Source of the DNA: Gordius sp. MW1
Taxonomy: Eukaryota > Nematomorpha > Gordioida > Gordea > Gordiidae
DNA: 64,000 nt
Direction of reading: 5' to 3'
Assembly: GCA_964036665.1 (NCBI GenBank)
Contig: OZ038533.1
Span: forward strand, 511,001-575,000
The position numbers and the translations under genes were made by a program. Position 1 is the first letter of the stretch. Every line of letters begins with the position of its first letter. The notes under the pieces are model-generated. The model was given only the letters and a program-made list of their open reading frames with translations, was not told the origin of the DNA and made no database searches. Below are positions 38,049 to 50,042 of the stretch, one piece after another.

Positions 38049-39860
38049 AAATTGAAAATTTCGACATATATTGCACTAGTTTTTTATATGAATTAAAAAC
38101 ACAATTTGTCCATTATTAAATATAAGTCCTTGAATATGATGATTTCATATTTTAAAATTCTCGAGCCAAACATTATAAAGTTTGAAAGCATAATATTTTT
38201 ACCATTAATTGCAAATAAAAAAAGAAAACATCAGAATTTAAAATTGAACTTGTGGAATAATGAAATTCGATCACAATATTTAAAATAATATTTGGACGCA
38301 AATGTAAAATTGTTTTAAAAAATTTAAACAAAAATTTGCAGATGGGTAAATTTTAGATAAGTTCAGATCAAACTCCTTACTTTATTTGGGCATGGCCGGG
38401 CAAACACTTATAAGGGTTCGAGCGGGCCCTGTGGCAGGCAACTTAGTTATCAAACAGGTATGTGTTCTGGCTGAAAAAATTAGACAAATACGGCCTATAA
38501 TGAAGTCACAAATTCTGTATATAGAATGTAGAATGTTATGGGCGAAAAGGGGGGAAGGGTCGAGAATGCCTATGAAAGGGGAGGGAGCAAGTCAAACTCC
38601 AACCAGGGAGTTAGAGAAAAAATATATATTTTTGGCCTAAAAGTTAGCCGCCCACACCAACACAAAATTTATATAAAAAAGTCTCAAAAAAGAAGCATCA
38701 AGTAAGGCCTAAAAAAGGGACAAAATAGGTGATCTACGGCCGAGAAAAGGTCATCGAAAAATTCGCTTTTTTGCAGTGAACATGTATATATGAAGCTAAG
38801 ATACCATAAATGCCAAAACCAGCAGCCACAAAAATAAAATTATTTTGGCCCCCTTGCCTCCCCCTTTTAACCCCCTTGCCTCCCCCCTTGCCCTCTTAAC
38901 CACCCCCATTTTTGACTCCCACTTTTGAACCCCTTAGTCCCTCCTTTTGACCCCCCCCCCTTGTTCTACCACCCCTCATGCAGACCTTTAGCGATAAGTG
39001 ATGACGCATGGCATACGAAGATAAAATGCCAAAAAAAATTTATTACCTCGCAAAAGGGAATACGGGAAAGTAGAGAACCCTATACTTGGCATCATTGCCA
39101 ACAAATCATTACTTTATATATTTCGCTTACGCACAACTCGATTTTAATTCATTTATCCGAGAGTTACTAAATATGCTTGAAGAACAGAGGAGTTATAACG
39201 TTATTACTCATTTTCATTTCCATCTTATCTATTATCCCAATTCAATCATTTCTTAACTTAATTGAATATTAAATATTCACTCCACACAAATTTTGAACCT
39301 TATAAAAAAGTTTTTTACAATTTTTTTTAATTTAAGTATCTTATCAATTTATCTTATTATTATTCAATTTAATGACCATTATAAAATTTGACATTTAAAG
39401 AATATTTTGAATGCATTATTTTTAAATATTAATGTTAAATTATGAATTTATCAGCATATATATATATCTCATGGAATTATTTAACCTAAATAAATTCCTT
39501 CAACCAAACAAATTGGTCTCAAACGAATTACCATAAATTTAGAGCCATTAATCGGAACACCCAACTTAGCCTAAAAAATCATTATCTAAAATGGGCCAAT
39601 AATTCTTTTATGAGAACTCATAGTTGTATAAGTAAAAAGCAAGTTAAAAATTTTTATTTCGGAGAACTTTCTCCTGATTTTCATAAAAATTTAAATGTTA
39701 ACCCCCCCCCCCCCCCTTTAAATTGTAACAAATTATTAAAACAAGCTGAAGTAGGTAAAACTTGTCAACTATTTTTTCCCTAAAATTATAACTAAGCATA
39801 AAAATCTTAAAGGAAACCATGTCAAACAAAGGTTTTGAGTTGTTATAAATAATGACTAAA
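38049..39860. other. intergenic sequence between two Helitrons
   Basis: No gene. 38386-38640 is an open frame over a repeat piece; GGGCGAAAAGGGGGGAAGGGTCGAGAATGCC is similar to part of repeat R. 38850-38965 is a polypyrimidine tract of CCCCCTTG and CCCCCTTTT blocks. A C run of about 17 lies at 39702-39718. Otherwise AT-rich. Confidence 0.45.
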
Positions 39861-40789
39861 TCTAATATATAAAAATCACGTGAAACGGTGTGTGTGGTTA
39901 AACTCCTCCTAAACGGCTGGACCGATTTAGATGGAAATTTCTGCGAATAATTGGTAGGTCTGAGCCTAGATTTTTAACTATATTCGAAATCTCTAAGTAA
40001 TAAGACGGTCAAGTTATTTAGTTTTATATGTTTTGACGTTTAATAAAATGTCAATCAAACGCAACCTCATGACGTAATGCGATCTATCGTGTTCTTTGAA
40101 AATTTGAATATACAGTTGTTTAAATTTTGATCAAGTTTACTTTTATGGTGGGGATAAAACTCTATAACCCACATAATTGTGGGGTAATTAATAACAATTG
40201 TTTTAGTATAATATTAAAATATAAATGTACATCGGAATTGTTTTAAATCCTAATTTCAATATTACATTAAATCATTTGTATTTGTTATGTCTTTATTTAT
40301 CACGGGTAATACATCTATATATATAAAAACTTATTGACCATGAGCCTTATTAATTGTTACTGCGAATGCAAATCTAATTGGAAATTGAATAGTTCGAAAA
40401 ATATTATTTTACCCCTCCTTTAATTAATATTGCCCCCCTCAAATTCCAATGGCGGCTACGCCTATGAATGTACCATAAGTCTCTCCTTCAACTGCATTTG
40501 TAGGTCTTAACTTATTATATATATTAATTTTTTTACTTTATACTTTTCAGCCATTAAAAAAATTTTCTTTTAAATCATGCTAACAATCAAATGTAAAATC
40601 ATTTTTAATATAATTAAAAAAATTACTACAAATATATATATAAGCACATGAATAATCATGAAATTAAAATATAATTTATATATACCCAGGAAATGATATA
40701 TTTAAAGAGGAAAATTTGTCAAAAGATATCTTAAAAGAAAAATGTGCCTTTTGCCCAATAATAATGTAAGATAAAAAGACTGAATATCA

Positions 40790-40960
40790 TCCAAATTTTT
40801 TATTTGTTGCTGAGGGGCTGAAAATCAACAAATACAAAGCCTTTTTAACTCTAAAAATTTTTATCCCTTTGGACGCTTCGTGTTTGGGCACCTTTGGTAA
40901 ACAGGTTTTAACCTATTTTTAGTAGTTAGAAAGACGTTCGCCACCTCTCTGAACATCCAC
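40790..40960 (+). pseudogene. non-LTR retrotransposon copy D, small C-terminal fragment
   Basis: It reads AEGLKINKYKAFLTLKIFIP followed by CLGTFGKQVLTYF. This corresponds to the region after the RPDG motif in copies A and B (FIPIVSACSGSYGKMALALF in A). Ends of the fragment are not sharp. Confidence 0.7.
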
Positions 40961-41188
40961 ACCCTTTTTATTATGTGATTATGCCAAAAATATTTTACAT
41001 CGTTGGCGGATTTTTGGCAACTTTTGGAAGATCCTCTCGATTTTATATTAAATTAGCTCATTTTTATTATTTGGTTCATTTCGTTTTTTATATTTTATGT
41101 ATTTTTTTATATTGCCGCAACTATTTTTACACACATTCTAACTCCTCCCTCCCCTGAGACCAATCGCACATAAAATCCCTTACAATTA

Positions 41189-42937
41189 ATGATCCTTCTC
41201 TCAAGTGGACTACGCCGATTTGTAATCAACACACGTAGAGCAAATGACCAACAACGCCAACAAGTACATCGAGCATTTAAATCGGCTTCATTCCTTCGAC
41301 TAGCATTCCAGTTAGAGCCTGATGTTAAATATTACGTCCTCTTAAGTGGTGATTGGTACTATGAACAAGGTATGTTCGCATTGTCTTGCTCTTAAATATA
41401 AAAATTCAGCCGGGATCAGGAAAAGTTGACTAACGGAGATTGAAACACCACTAGAACCATTGCACGATTTACTTATCGGTACGGATCCTGATTCTAGCCT
41501 CCTGAAGGCAATTCGGACATTCAATTCATGCTTCCAAATGACATCATTCGGAGCAACAGAAATAGTTCAAAATAATGCTGCAAACGGTCAACAATTTAAT
41601 TCGGCGTTAAAAATAAAAGGACAGGTTTTTCACAAAGTGGGTTCATGTCTGCCGATGCCGAACGAATCTTATAAATTTTTAAACATTTACCATTTGGGTG
41701 ATGACGACTCCGAACGCGCACTCGCTAATCGCGTGGATGTACGTTACGGCTACTACAACAACCTTTTGCCAGGCGCATCGTCGGCGAGCTGGACTCTCTG
41801 TTGAATGAGCACAATAAATTACCTGCCTTTAAGCTACCACTGAATATCCAAAGTAACCCAGAGGCAGTGTGCAACATAACAAAAGAATCGTTCATGGCCA
41901 TAGTACACAGACAGTATAAAGTTATCATCTGGGATCATTCCCTTGAGGCATTGGACAGGACATTGAAGAAAAAATAACGACAAACTATTTGGCGGCACTC
42001 TGTTACTCCTTTCAAGTGATTTCAGACAAACACTTCCGGTCATTCCACGTTTAACGTACGCTGATGAGATCAACGCTTCTTAAAATCCGTGACTGTGGGG
42101 TAATGTTGACAAATTAGAACTGAAATTAAACATGCGCGTTTATATGCTTAAAGATCCATCCGCTGAAGCATTTTTAAAACAACTGTTGGATATTGGTGAT
42201 GGAAAAGATGATTTGTATGAAAACACTGGATGCATAAAATTACCGTCGAATTTTTGCACAATCGTCGTTAGCAAAATACTCTCATCGACCATATATTTCC
42301 AGATCTATATACACAATACAAAAATCTTGCCTGGATGTCCGAAAGAGCAATATTGTCAGCAAAAAATGTGGACGTCAATGGTTTATTCCAAGATACAACA
42401 GTTGTTGCCAGGTGACTTGGTGTCATACAAATCTGTCGATACAGTTTGCGATGCTAACGAGGCTGTTTATCCAATTAAGTTTTTGAATTCATTGGATTTG
42501 TCAGGCAAGCCATCGCACCTTATACAATTGAAGATTGGATCTCCGGTATTTTTGCTTCGTAATTTTAACCCACCACGGCTGTGAAATGGCACACGATTAG
42601 TCATTAAAAAATTTATAAAAATGTTATCGAAGTCACCATTTTGAATGGCGAGTTCCGAGGTAAAAATGTATTACTGCTACGAATCCCTATAATTTCCACA
42701 GATGTGCCGATTGAATTCAACGTATTCAATTTTCAATTAGATTGGCATTTGCAATGACTCAATAAGGCTCAAGGTCAAACGATGTCTATTTATGGCTTAA
42801 ATTTGGGCACATCATGCTTTTCCCACGGACAGCTATACGTGGCATGTTCTCGCGTGGGTAAACAATCCCGCTTGATTGTGTTGGCTAAAGATGGACTAAC
42901 CAAAAATATTGTACACTCCATCGTACTTAGAGATTGA
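41189..42937 (+). pseudogene. Helitron RepHel remnant (Rep-helicase), Rep nuclease deleted
   Basis: In order: RRANDQQRQQVHRAFKSASF (41240); LHDLLIGTDPDSSLLKAIRT, QMTSFGATEIVQNNAANGQQ, GSCLPMPNESYKF, LLPGASSAS (41460-41800), the N-terminal region typical of animal Helitrons; then an abrupt jump near 41820 to the PIF1-like helicase (ALDRTLKK, FGGTLLLLSSDFRQTLPVIP, MRVYMLKDPSAEAFLKQLLD at 42132, LLPGDLVSYKSVDTVCDANE, HLIQLKIGSPVFLLRNFNPP) and the end motif GQLYVACSRVGKQSRL to a stop at 42937. The HUH nuclease and Walker A segment are missing at the jump; the Walker B region is cut after IIWD. Several stops remain. Confidence 0.88.
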
Positions 42938-43164
42938 TGATGAATTATTTTTTAATCGTCATTATTTGATGTAAATATAGGTATCAAAAATGATTTTATA
43001 AAGTATAAAGAATGAATAAATAAATGATTAGGTATTGTCATTTTATAGGCCAACATTGTCACAGCGCTCCAATCTTATTTCATTCCTAACCACATACCCA
43101 TACACTTATAGTATTTTCTAGAAATAATGTATATAGCAAAACAACGTTTTGCCGGGTCAGCTAG

Positions 43165-45099
43165 TTAGATTATAAAAACAACTTAACGATTATGCAATGC
43201 CTTTTAACTTTATAAAAAAATAATGTCGAAAATAGTAAAGAACAATACCTCAGAACTAGGCTCAAAGCGAAAAAACGAACTTCAAGTCGGACCCCCGCCG
43301 TCTCCCACCAGGGGCGAAGCCCCTGATTGAATAAATACTGCTTTATATAGGAATATTCAGGTTACTATAATAACGAAATATACAAAATATTGGAGTCACT
43401 AGGAATCAGACCTCAAATCCCAAACTCGAGTGTATTTTCAAAGCGAACGTTAACAAATATTTAAACTTGTTTTATGATAAACCCTTGAACATTTTAGGTT
43501 ACGCTCACACTACGCCCACCAATAGGAACAATTAAAAATCCAGAACTCTGCCCAGGCATGTTATATTTACGCTAAAGATCCGAGTTCGACCCGCAAATTT
43601 TTGAAAACTACGGGCCCATCCTGGACCCTCGTTAAGCAAAATTGTTTTTTGCTGCTTTTTAATTGCTTATTTTTTGTCAATATTAAAATAATTTAGTTAT
43701 ATGTTTAAAATGTTAATAATACTAATGTTAAAATATCATCTCCCTTAAACGGATGACATTTAGTACAACAGGCGTCCCGCCGGATAACTAGTTGCATTTG
43801 TAGCTGCATATGATCACTTATGTCAACTCTATGCAAGGTTTTTAACAAAAATTATCTTGTTTAAAAATTTTCAACCTCATTTCAAATTAAAACTTTGGGG
43901 ATTAACTTAAAATCATAAGTTTTATGAATGAAGAGATGACGAAAAATTAACGTTTATTAGATTATTATTTAAATAATTTATTAATCATATAATTTGGTAA
44001 ACTTCTTAAAAGCATACAATTTCTTATGCATTAAAATACAAAATTAAAAAAAATAATTTAAGTAATTTTGTTACCCGGGGCCAGGCCTACTCATACGTCC
44101 AACCCAACCGTGATTTTTTAATAGAGAGCCTATCTATACCCGGCACGTTTATAGACCATAGGCAGGGCGGAAATTAAAAATCTTAACTTTGCCGACGTCA
44201 TTTACATTTGACTTAAGAGAGTTGGCTATGTAATAATCATCTAGAAATAGACTTTAAAAATCGATTTACTAAACCTTGAGGATTATTATTCTAACTTAAT
44301 TTTGATCATAAATCTACCACACAATAGCCCATTCAGTTTCGAGTGAAAGGAGTTTTTATAAGTTTAAAAAGAGTCAGGCATGAATGAGATAGAATAAAGC
44401 GTTTAAAACGCCTTTTAGACTTATTCATTGATCTTTTGCATTTTATTATTATTCTCTTCTTTAGTAGTATTAACACTCGAAATGTCGCGCAATTTACAAA
44501 AACAAGTACTCTAAAATAATTTTAAATAAGTCAGTTAGGCGTTTAATAAATTTAATTACCAATTCACCTTTATTACTAAAAATATGGCTTGTATTAGCAC
44601 CCTCTTTCTCAACTTTTGAAAGTGGATCGGAAAATTGTTCTGAGCAATCTTAGAAATACTAGATTTAAATCTATTATTATATTTCAAATTAATAAAGGTA
44701 ATAAATTGTTTCTATTAGCGCATTACCAACAAGATATATATTTATCACTGAGTTTTCCATATCAGTCGGGAAATAAATTATTTATTCGATAGGTGACTAC
44801 ACCGCTGTGAATTACTATAGTACAATATCCTCCCTATTCAAAGACATTAGCAAAAAAAGCAAAACAATTTTTTAAAGTAGATCTACTATTTTAAATGTAG
44901 GGAAAGTTTAAGAGTTAAGTTACGATATAAGTTTAAGATAAGACATTGTGAATTACAAATGGTCATATTTTGCGATACATACCTTATGTTTGCGACGAAT
45001 TGGTTATATACTGATTGTCTCAAGGTTTTATTGGAAAGGTTAGGAGTTAGCTCCGGGTTCGGCTTACTTATGATGGATTTATAACTTAAAAAATTAAAA
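43165..45099. other. intergenic sequence upstream of the palmitoyltransferase gene
   Basis: No gene seen. A GC-richer island at 43250-43330 (CTCCCACCAGGGGCGAAGCC) and another at 44085-44180 are unassigned repeat fragments. The promoter of the gene starting at 45100 must be near 45000-45090; no convincing TATA box. Confidence 0.4.
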
Positions 45100-46965
45100 A
45101 TGGGAAAGCTTTTTTTTAAATTTAAGACACAAAGCATTGTGGACTATGTGTTGGATATGCTTTTTAAATATTTGGATGTGTTTGCACAATATCTTGGTCC
45201 AGTAAAGCTAGGACAATTTTATTATATATTAGTTTAGATTATGGTCTTTATGGTTATTATGCTAATTACATGGATTGTTGCAATTTTTTATTGTTATTTT
45301 ATTCCTGAAATATTCGTCACACAAACCCCTTTTTATACCTTCTTGTACCTTCTATATGGTCATTATTTATTAGTCATGATTATCTACTATTATTATAAAG
45401 CTTGGAAAACCAGCCCTGGTAATTCTGGGAAAGTAATGACTTGCTATTTTTGGCTTAAAATTATGTAGTTGGGAGTTATGCCAAATTTTAAAAATTGTAA
45501 GAAATGTCTAAATGTCAAACCTGAAAGGGCTCATCATTGTAGTTTGTGCAAAACCTGTATTCTTAAAATGGACCATCATTGTCGTAAGATTTATAATACT
45601 TATTAATAAAACAATTATTAGAAATCATAATTAGTATCTATATATATATTTTTAACAAACTAGCATGGCTGAATACCTGTATTGGGCATTGGAATCATCG
45701 ATTTTTTTATCTCTTTATGATGTTTACAACTGCTGGATGTTCTTATGTGTTTTACATAGTATTTCCCTATTTTAACCAGTATATTATTCTTGACTCGGTG
45801 AGTAAATGCGATGACACTTTTTATCTTTAACTGAGTTATAAAGTTTTAAAGATTCTCAAGTCATTTTTAATTTGTAGCCTTTGTTTGGAAAATACATTCC
45901 CAAATTTTTTAATGCAACACATTCTTTTCATCAGCCACATTTAGATAGACTCCTTAAATTAAAGTTTAATGAAACAGAGGTATTGATTTTTAAATTTTTA
46001 AGTCAATTTTTTATAAAGATAACAGGTGAATTATTGAGAAATTCAGATCTTATGAAAAACATATTGGTTATACAATTTGTGCTACCATTTGCTGTCACAT
46101 TTTCACTTAGTGAGTTGAATTTATACTAGTTTGATAATACAATCTCTTACTACATTATGCGCAACCTAATTTTATATATTTAATTTAGCATTATTGCTGT
46201 TGTGGCACTCATTTTTAATTAGTCGTGGGGAAACAAGTATTGAGTATCATATCAATCGCTCTGCAAAAGCAGAGCTATACAAATCTACTAATGAACAAGT
46301 AAACATAAAAAAATTGTTTCTTGCAAAAAATTTTGCTAATATATATATTAATGGTATTTTTTATTCAGGGACCTTTTTAATTTGGCTTTTATTTAATATA
46401 TTTTATTCTCCCATTAGTAACTAAAAACTTATAAATTCATTAAAGTTACCATTGTTTTTTGAGTTAGGCTAAACTTAAATTGTCTTTTTATATTTTGAAA
46501 AGGTGAAATACCAAAACCCCTATGATTGTGGATTTCTCAACAATTGGTTCATCTTTTTTGGCATTAATAATATCTGGTACAAAAATATTTATTACATCTA
46601 ATTCATATTATCTTAATTAAATTTAAAACATTTCTAAATTTGTCATAAAATTCAAGAGACTTCTTTGAATATTCATGATAATTTAATAACTTTCAGTGTG
46701 ATCTCATATGTTTCTTTGATGTAGGGATGTAGTTTGGAACATATTGTTACCCGATTTAAGGTCAACAAAGGTGCACAAATCATCTATTGGTGATGGATGG
46801 CAATGGAATAAGACTTACATGCTTAGGGAATTGAGAGATGGTCAAAATCAACCTAGCAATTTAAACTTTTGGGCTAGACTAATAAAAAAATTAAAAACAT
46901 TCCTAACATTACACAAACATAATGACTCATTTATCTTCAAATACCAGGCTTTAAAGATAGTCTAA
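45100..46965 (+). CDS. ZDHHC16: ZDHHC16-like protein S-palmitoyltransferase
   Basis: Eight exons: 45100-45201, 45238-45432, 45469-45583, 45664-45797, 45878-46109, 46189-46298, 46503-46576, 46725-46965. The sum is 1,203 nt (400 aa; human ZDHHC16 about 377) with consistent phases and GT-AG introns. Two transmembrane segments ([20 protein letters not shown] and a [17 protein letters not shown] stretch) precede the catalytic Cys-rich domain: [40 protein letters not shown]; the DHHC Cys forms the acyl-enzyme that passes palmitate to substrate cysteines. Two more hydrophobic stretches follow, then [14 protein letters not shown] and [16 protein letters not shown], motifs that point to the ZDHHC16 branch (ER/Golgi). 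Introns 1 and 2 are 36 nt each; reading through either meets a stop. An in-frame stop lies at 45082, so the ATG is well supported. The gene looks intact. Confidence 0.93.
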
Positions 46966-47238
46966 ATTTCATTTGGTGTAAATTATTGTTAAAATTCATT
47001 CTCTTCAGCAACTTGACATATGACAAATAATATAATACATAGAGTGCCCTTCAACTAATAATAGCAAGTCACGCATGGAACTTGATGTTCAATGATTTCT
47101 GCATACCTCATCAACTTAAGTTAAAAAAAATTAATTTATGATAGTCCATAAAATTGAAAAATTTTATAAAAATACTAACAAAATTTCAATGTTCCGATAT
47201 CATGATGCTTGAGTGTTATATTAATTGATTAACAGATT

Positions 47239-47451
47239 ATGTATGAATTTGTTTATGTTTACCTGTTCCTTCCCCCTGCTCAAAATACACTTAATCAATG
47301 TGGTTTTACATTTACATTCTTGCAACTTTATATTGTGGTGCAATCCGGCTTTCCAGTGCTCTTTTTAATTATTGAAACCATTAAAAATTTGCACTTAACA
47401 CGAAAAAGGAATTTACTGTATTACAAACAACATCAAGTCAACCTATTTTAA
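47239..47451 (+). CDS. unrecognised 70-codon open frame, possible exon
   Basis: Hydrophobic Phe/Leu-rich peptide (FTFLQLYIVVQSGFPVLFLI) ending in a basic tail (HLTRKRN). It follows an acceptor-like AACAG and lies within the likely 3' UTR of the palmitoyltransferase gene. Its membrane-like composition could be an alternative last exon or chance in AT-rich DNA. No family recognised. Confidence 0.2.
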   Translation: MYEFVYVYLFLPPAQNTLNQCGFTFTFLQLYIVVQSGFPVLFLIIETIKNLHLTRKRNLLYYKQHQVNLF

Positions 47452-47562
47452 TTTCTTATTTCTTTTTTTCCTTATATGTTGTCTATTTCAAGATACTGCT
47501 ATATAATGGAATGTATTATCTTATTAATTGTATTTACTATCACTGATTGTTTTTAAATTGTG

Positions 47563-47572
47563 AATAAATAAA
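47563..47572 (+). terminator. poly(A) signal downstream of the palmitoyltransferase gene
   Basis: AATAAATAAA gives two overlapping AATAAA signals about 600 nt after the stop codon. A closer site may exist; none as clear was seen. Confidence 0.45.
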
Positions 47573-48054
47573 AATTTGGTGAGAATGTAAATTTGGTGCT
47601 TTTTATCTTAAATAATGACAAAAATTCCGACATTTAAACGGAAAAATTATATACTCATATAGCAGGCAGGCTATTGAAATAAATCAATAAATTTCCTACG
47701 CAACTTTTATTTACTCTTAATTTAAAACTAAGGGGTGTGAGGGAATTAAACACCACCTTGAATAAGAACTTGGCATCTATGCTCTAGGACTTTAAATTGA
47801 AATAAGAGGTCAAGCACGAATGGGAATCTTATAATCTGTCGAAGATGTTCCTTTAAAATGGTTTCAATCATAACTAAATTATTTTACTTTTTGTTAAAGA
47901 ATATTATAGATCGCATTTTTGATAAATCCAATGGGAAACACATATCAAATTTTGATAGTTTTTGATATACTCGCTTTTTTATACGTCATGTTTTAAAAGT
48001 AATTAAATTTAAAACTGCGACATTAAGTGTTTTTCGCTCTTGTTTAAAAGGATA

Positions 48055-48480
48055 TTTTCATATCTTTAAAAAAGAATAAGATATGAATAAAAATGATTTG
48101 AAAAAGGATAGATATATATGTGGAGATATATTGGGAGACGGCCGGGCCGCGTAAACGCTCACGCGCGTACGCGAAAATATTTCTTAATTGTTTTTATAAC
48201 ATGGCATTAATATAATCAAAACCAAGAAAAAATTATAATGAATCAATCTCCTTATCACAAATCACTCATCCGTCTTCGTGTTGATAAACAATCATATATG
48301 GGGAGAAATAAATAACTCAAACGTATAAGCGCGTCGGGGGGGGGGGGGGAATAACATACGCGTACTAGAAATTAAATGTAAAAAAATAGTGGTGGAAATA
48401 CAGATGTTGTACGACGCGGCGCGTGAGATCAAAAGGATCTTGTAATGGGGGGGGGGGGGGGGAAATCTCCGGATACAACA
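48055..48480 (-). repeat. 3' LTR of the TRIM-like element
   Basis: 426 bp; contains GC-rich GGCCGGGCCGCGTAAACGC and CACGCGCGTACGCG, and two G runs of about 12-14. Preceded on its own strand by the polypurine tract. Confidence 0.75.
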
Positions 48481-49213
48481 CCTTCCCTTTTTCAAAAAAA
48501 ATTAGGGCCCGGGGTAGACAAAAGAATTTAATGGATATAATGCAATTGGATGGTTTTTATCAACAACGATATGATTATGGGTTTACAATATTAATAGTAA
48601 AAATATAATAGATCAAAAATATTATACTAACTTAACCATATAACATTTTATTATATACGACATGTGTAACCTTCAATGAATCATGTGGTCTTCTCTTTTG
48701 AAGAATTAAGTATTCATGGCCAACGGGATGTAATTATAAATACCTCATTTATGGCTTGTGGGAATACTCCTGGAATAATCCAATAATAATTTTCTTCCAC
48801 GCTCTATGGTAACTGAATCCCGGCTCTATGAATTTCTTTTTATTGGATAATTCTGTTAATGTCGTTCTGAAATCCATCTAAAATGAGGAATTCTCAGCCT
48901 TTTTATATGCCTTTACCTCCATACATGAGGAACTCTTGCCCTCATCTGATTAATTAAGGAGACACCTGCTGCCTTAATAAATATGGATGTCTCAGACCCG
49001 ACCTAAATTTTCCATACAATTACGTTTTCAATAAGGTTTTGAATCAATCAGTCGATAATTCATGCATTGGGTAGGGTGATTTGTTTAACTGCTCAACCAC
49101 TTTTAATCCTGTTTTCTTTACATAGAGGAAATTTATATTTGTGCAGGATGCGATTTAAGATATGATGAATAGGAATATACGAGGGTGGGATTTTTTTTAT
49201 CTTCTGGACACCG

Positions 49214-49633
49214 TTTTCATATCTTTAGAAAAGAATAAGATATGAATAAAAATGATTTGAAAAAGGATAGATATATATGTGGAGATATATTGGGAGACGG
49301 CCGGGCCGCGTAAACGCTCACGCGCGTACGCGAAAATATTTCTTAATTGTTTTTATAACATGGCATTAATATAATCAAAACCAAGAAAAAATTATAATGA
49401 ATCAATCTCCTTATCACAAATCACTCATCCGTCTTCGTGTTGATAAACAATCATATATGGGGAGAAATAAATAACTCAAACGTATAAGCGCGTCGGGGGG
49501 GGGGGGGAACAACATACGCGTATTAGAAATTAAATGTAAAAGAATAGTGGTGGAAATACAGATGTTGTACGACGCGGCGCGTAAGATCAAATCTTGTAAT
49601 GGGGGGGGGGGGGGGAAATCTCCGGATACAACA
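49214..49633 (-). repeat. 5' LTR of the TRIM-like element
   Basis: 420 bp, nearly identical to 48055-48480; differences include AAAGGATC versus AAATC and a few substitutions and G-run lengths. Confidence 0.75.
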
Positions 49634-49637
49634 GATA

Positions 49638-50034
49638 TATTGTAAAAACAAATTTAGAAATAATTCCAAGCGCGTAGGGAAGGGGGGGTTTTCGGGTTAC
49701 GACCCCCCTCCCCTCATTGACAAAAAAATTCATTTTTTTTTCAAATTATACGGAAAAAATATTAATAAAGTCTTGTGTGTGTTGCGCATATAGAATTAAT
49801 ATATTATCTTAATTAATTTGATAATTAATTTTAGATAAAATCTACTAATATAACATTATTTATACAAAAAATTTATGTCCCGAGTGCGTGTTTTATAATA
49901 AGAAGAAATTTAATTTTTAATTATTTCTCTAAAAAACTATCTCAACCTCTAAATTAAACGAGGAAGATGCTGATACAAGCCAAATTTTAGTAGCGGGGCG
50001 AACTTGGGCTAATAATTTAATTTAAACGGTCCCG
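49638..50034. other. intergenic sequence, no gene seen
   Basis: AT-rich apart from a short GGGAAGGGGGGGTTTTCGGG and CCCCCCTCCCC block near 49680-49710 resembling the C-run repeat family. Confidence 0.4.
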
Positions 50035-50042
50035 GGCAGGAC

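Larger units (their letters stand above)
39861..43164 (+). mobile_element. Helitron with both termini, internally deleted
   Basis: The 5' end TCTAATATATAAAAATCACG follows A (39860). The 3' end is a 7-bp hairpin GCAAAAC-AAC-GTTTTGC (43136-43152), then CGGGTCAGCTAG ending 43164, followed by T. TC...CTRR, a subterminal hairpin and insertion between A and T are textbook Helitron features. It carries remnants of the RepHel protein (41189-42937), a fragment of the local non-LTR family (40790-40960) and part of a C-run MITE (40405-40465). Rep is lost, so it cannot move by itself. Confidence 0.88.
48055..49633 (-). mobile_element. TRIM-like non-coding LTR retrotransposon
   Basis: Two nearly identical direct repeats (48055-48480 and 49214-49633) flank 733 bp with no coding frame. 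On the minus strand each repeat starts TGTTGTATCCGGAGATTTCC and contains TTATAAAAAC (TATA-like). Just before the 3' repeat is GAAAAAGGGAAGG, a polypurine tract; just after the 5' repeat is CGGTGTCCAGAAG, in the place of a primer-binding site. Flanking duplication GATA (48051-48054 and 49634-49637). The repeats end in GATATGAAAA rather than CA. The differences between repeats are few and partly in G-run lengths, so insertion was recent. With no gag or pol it must borrow proteins from another element. Confidence 0.75.

Noticed and set aside
45932..45977. Possible 46-nt intron in the palmitoyltransferase gene (GTATTG...AACAG)
   Set aside because: Its removal shifts the frame into an immediate stop, while reading through keeps an open frame to the next exon.
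48055..49633. Simple tandem segmental duplication
   Set aside because: The flanking GATA repeat, the polypurine tract next to one repeat and the TG start fit an LTR element better.
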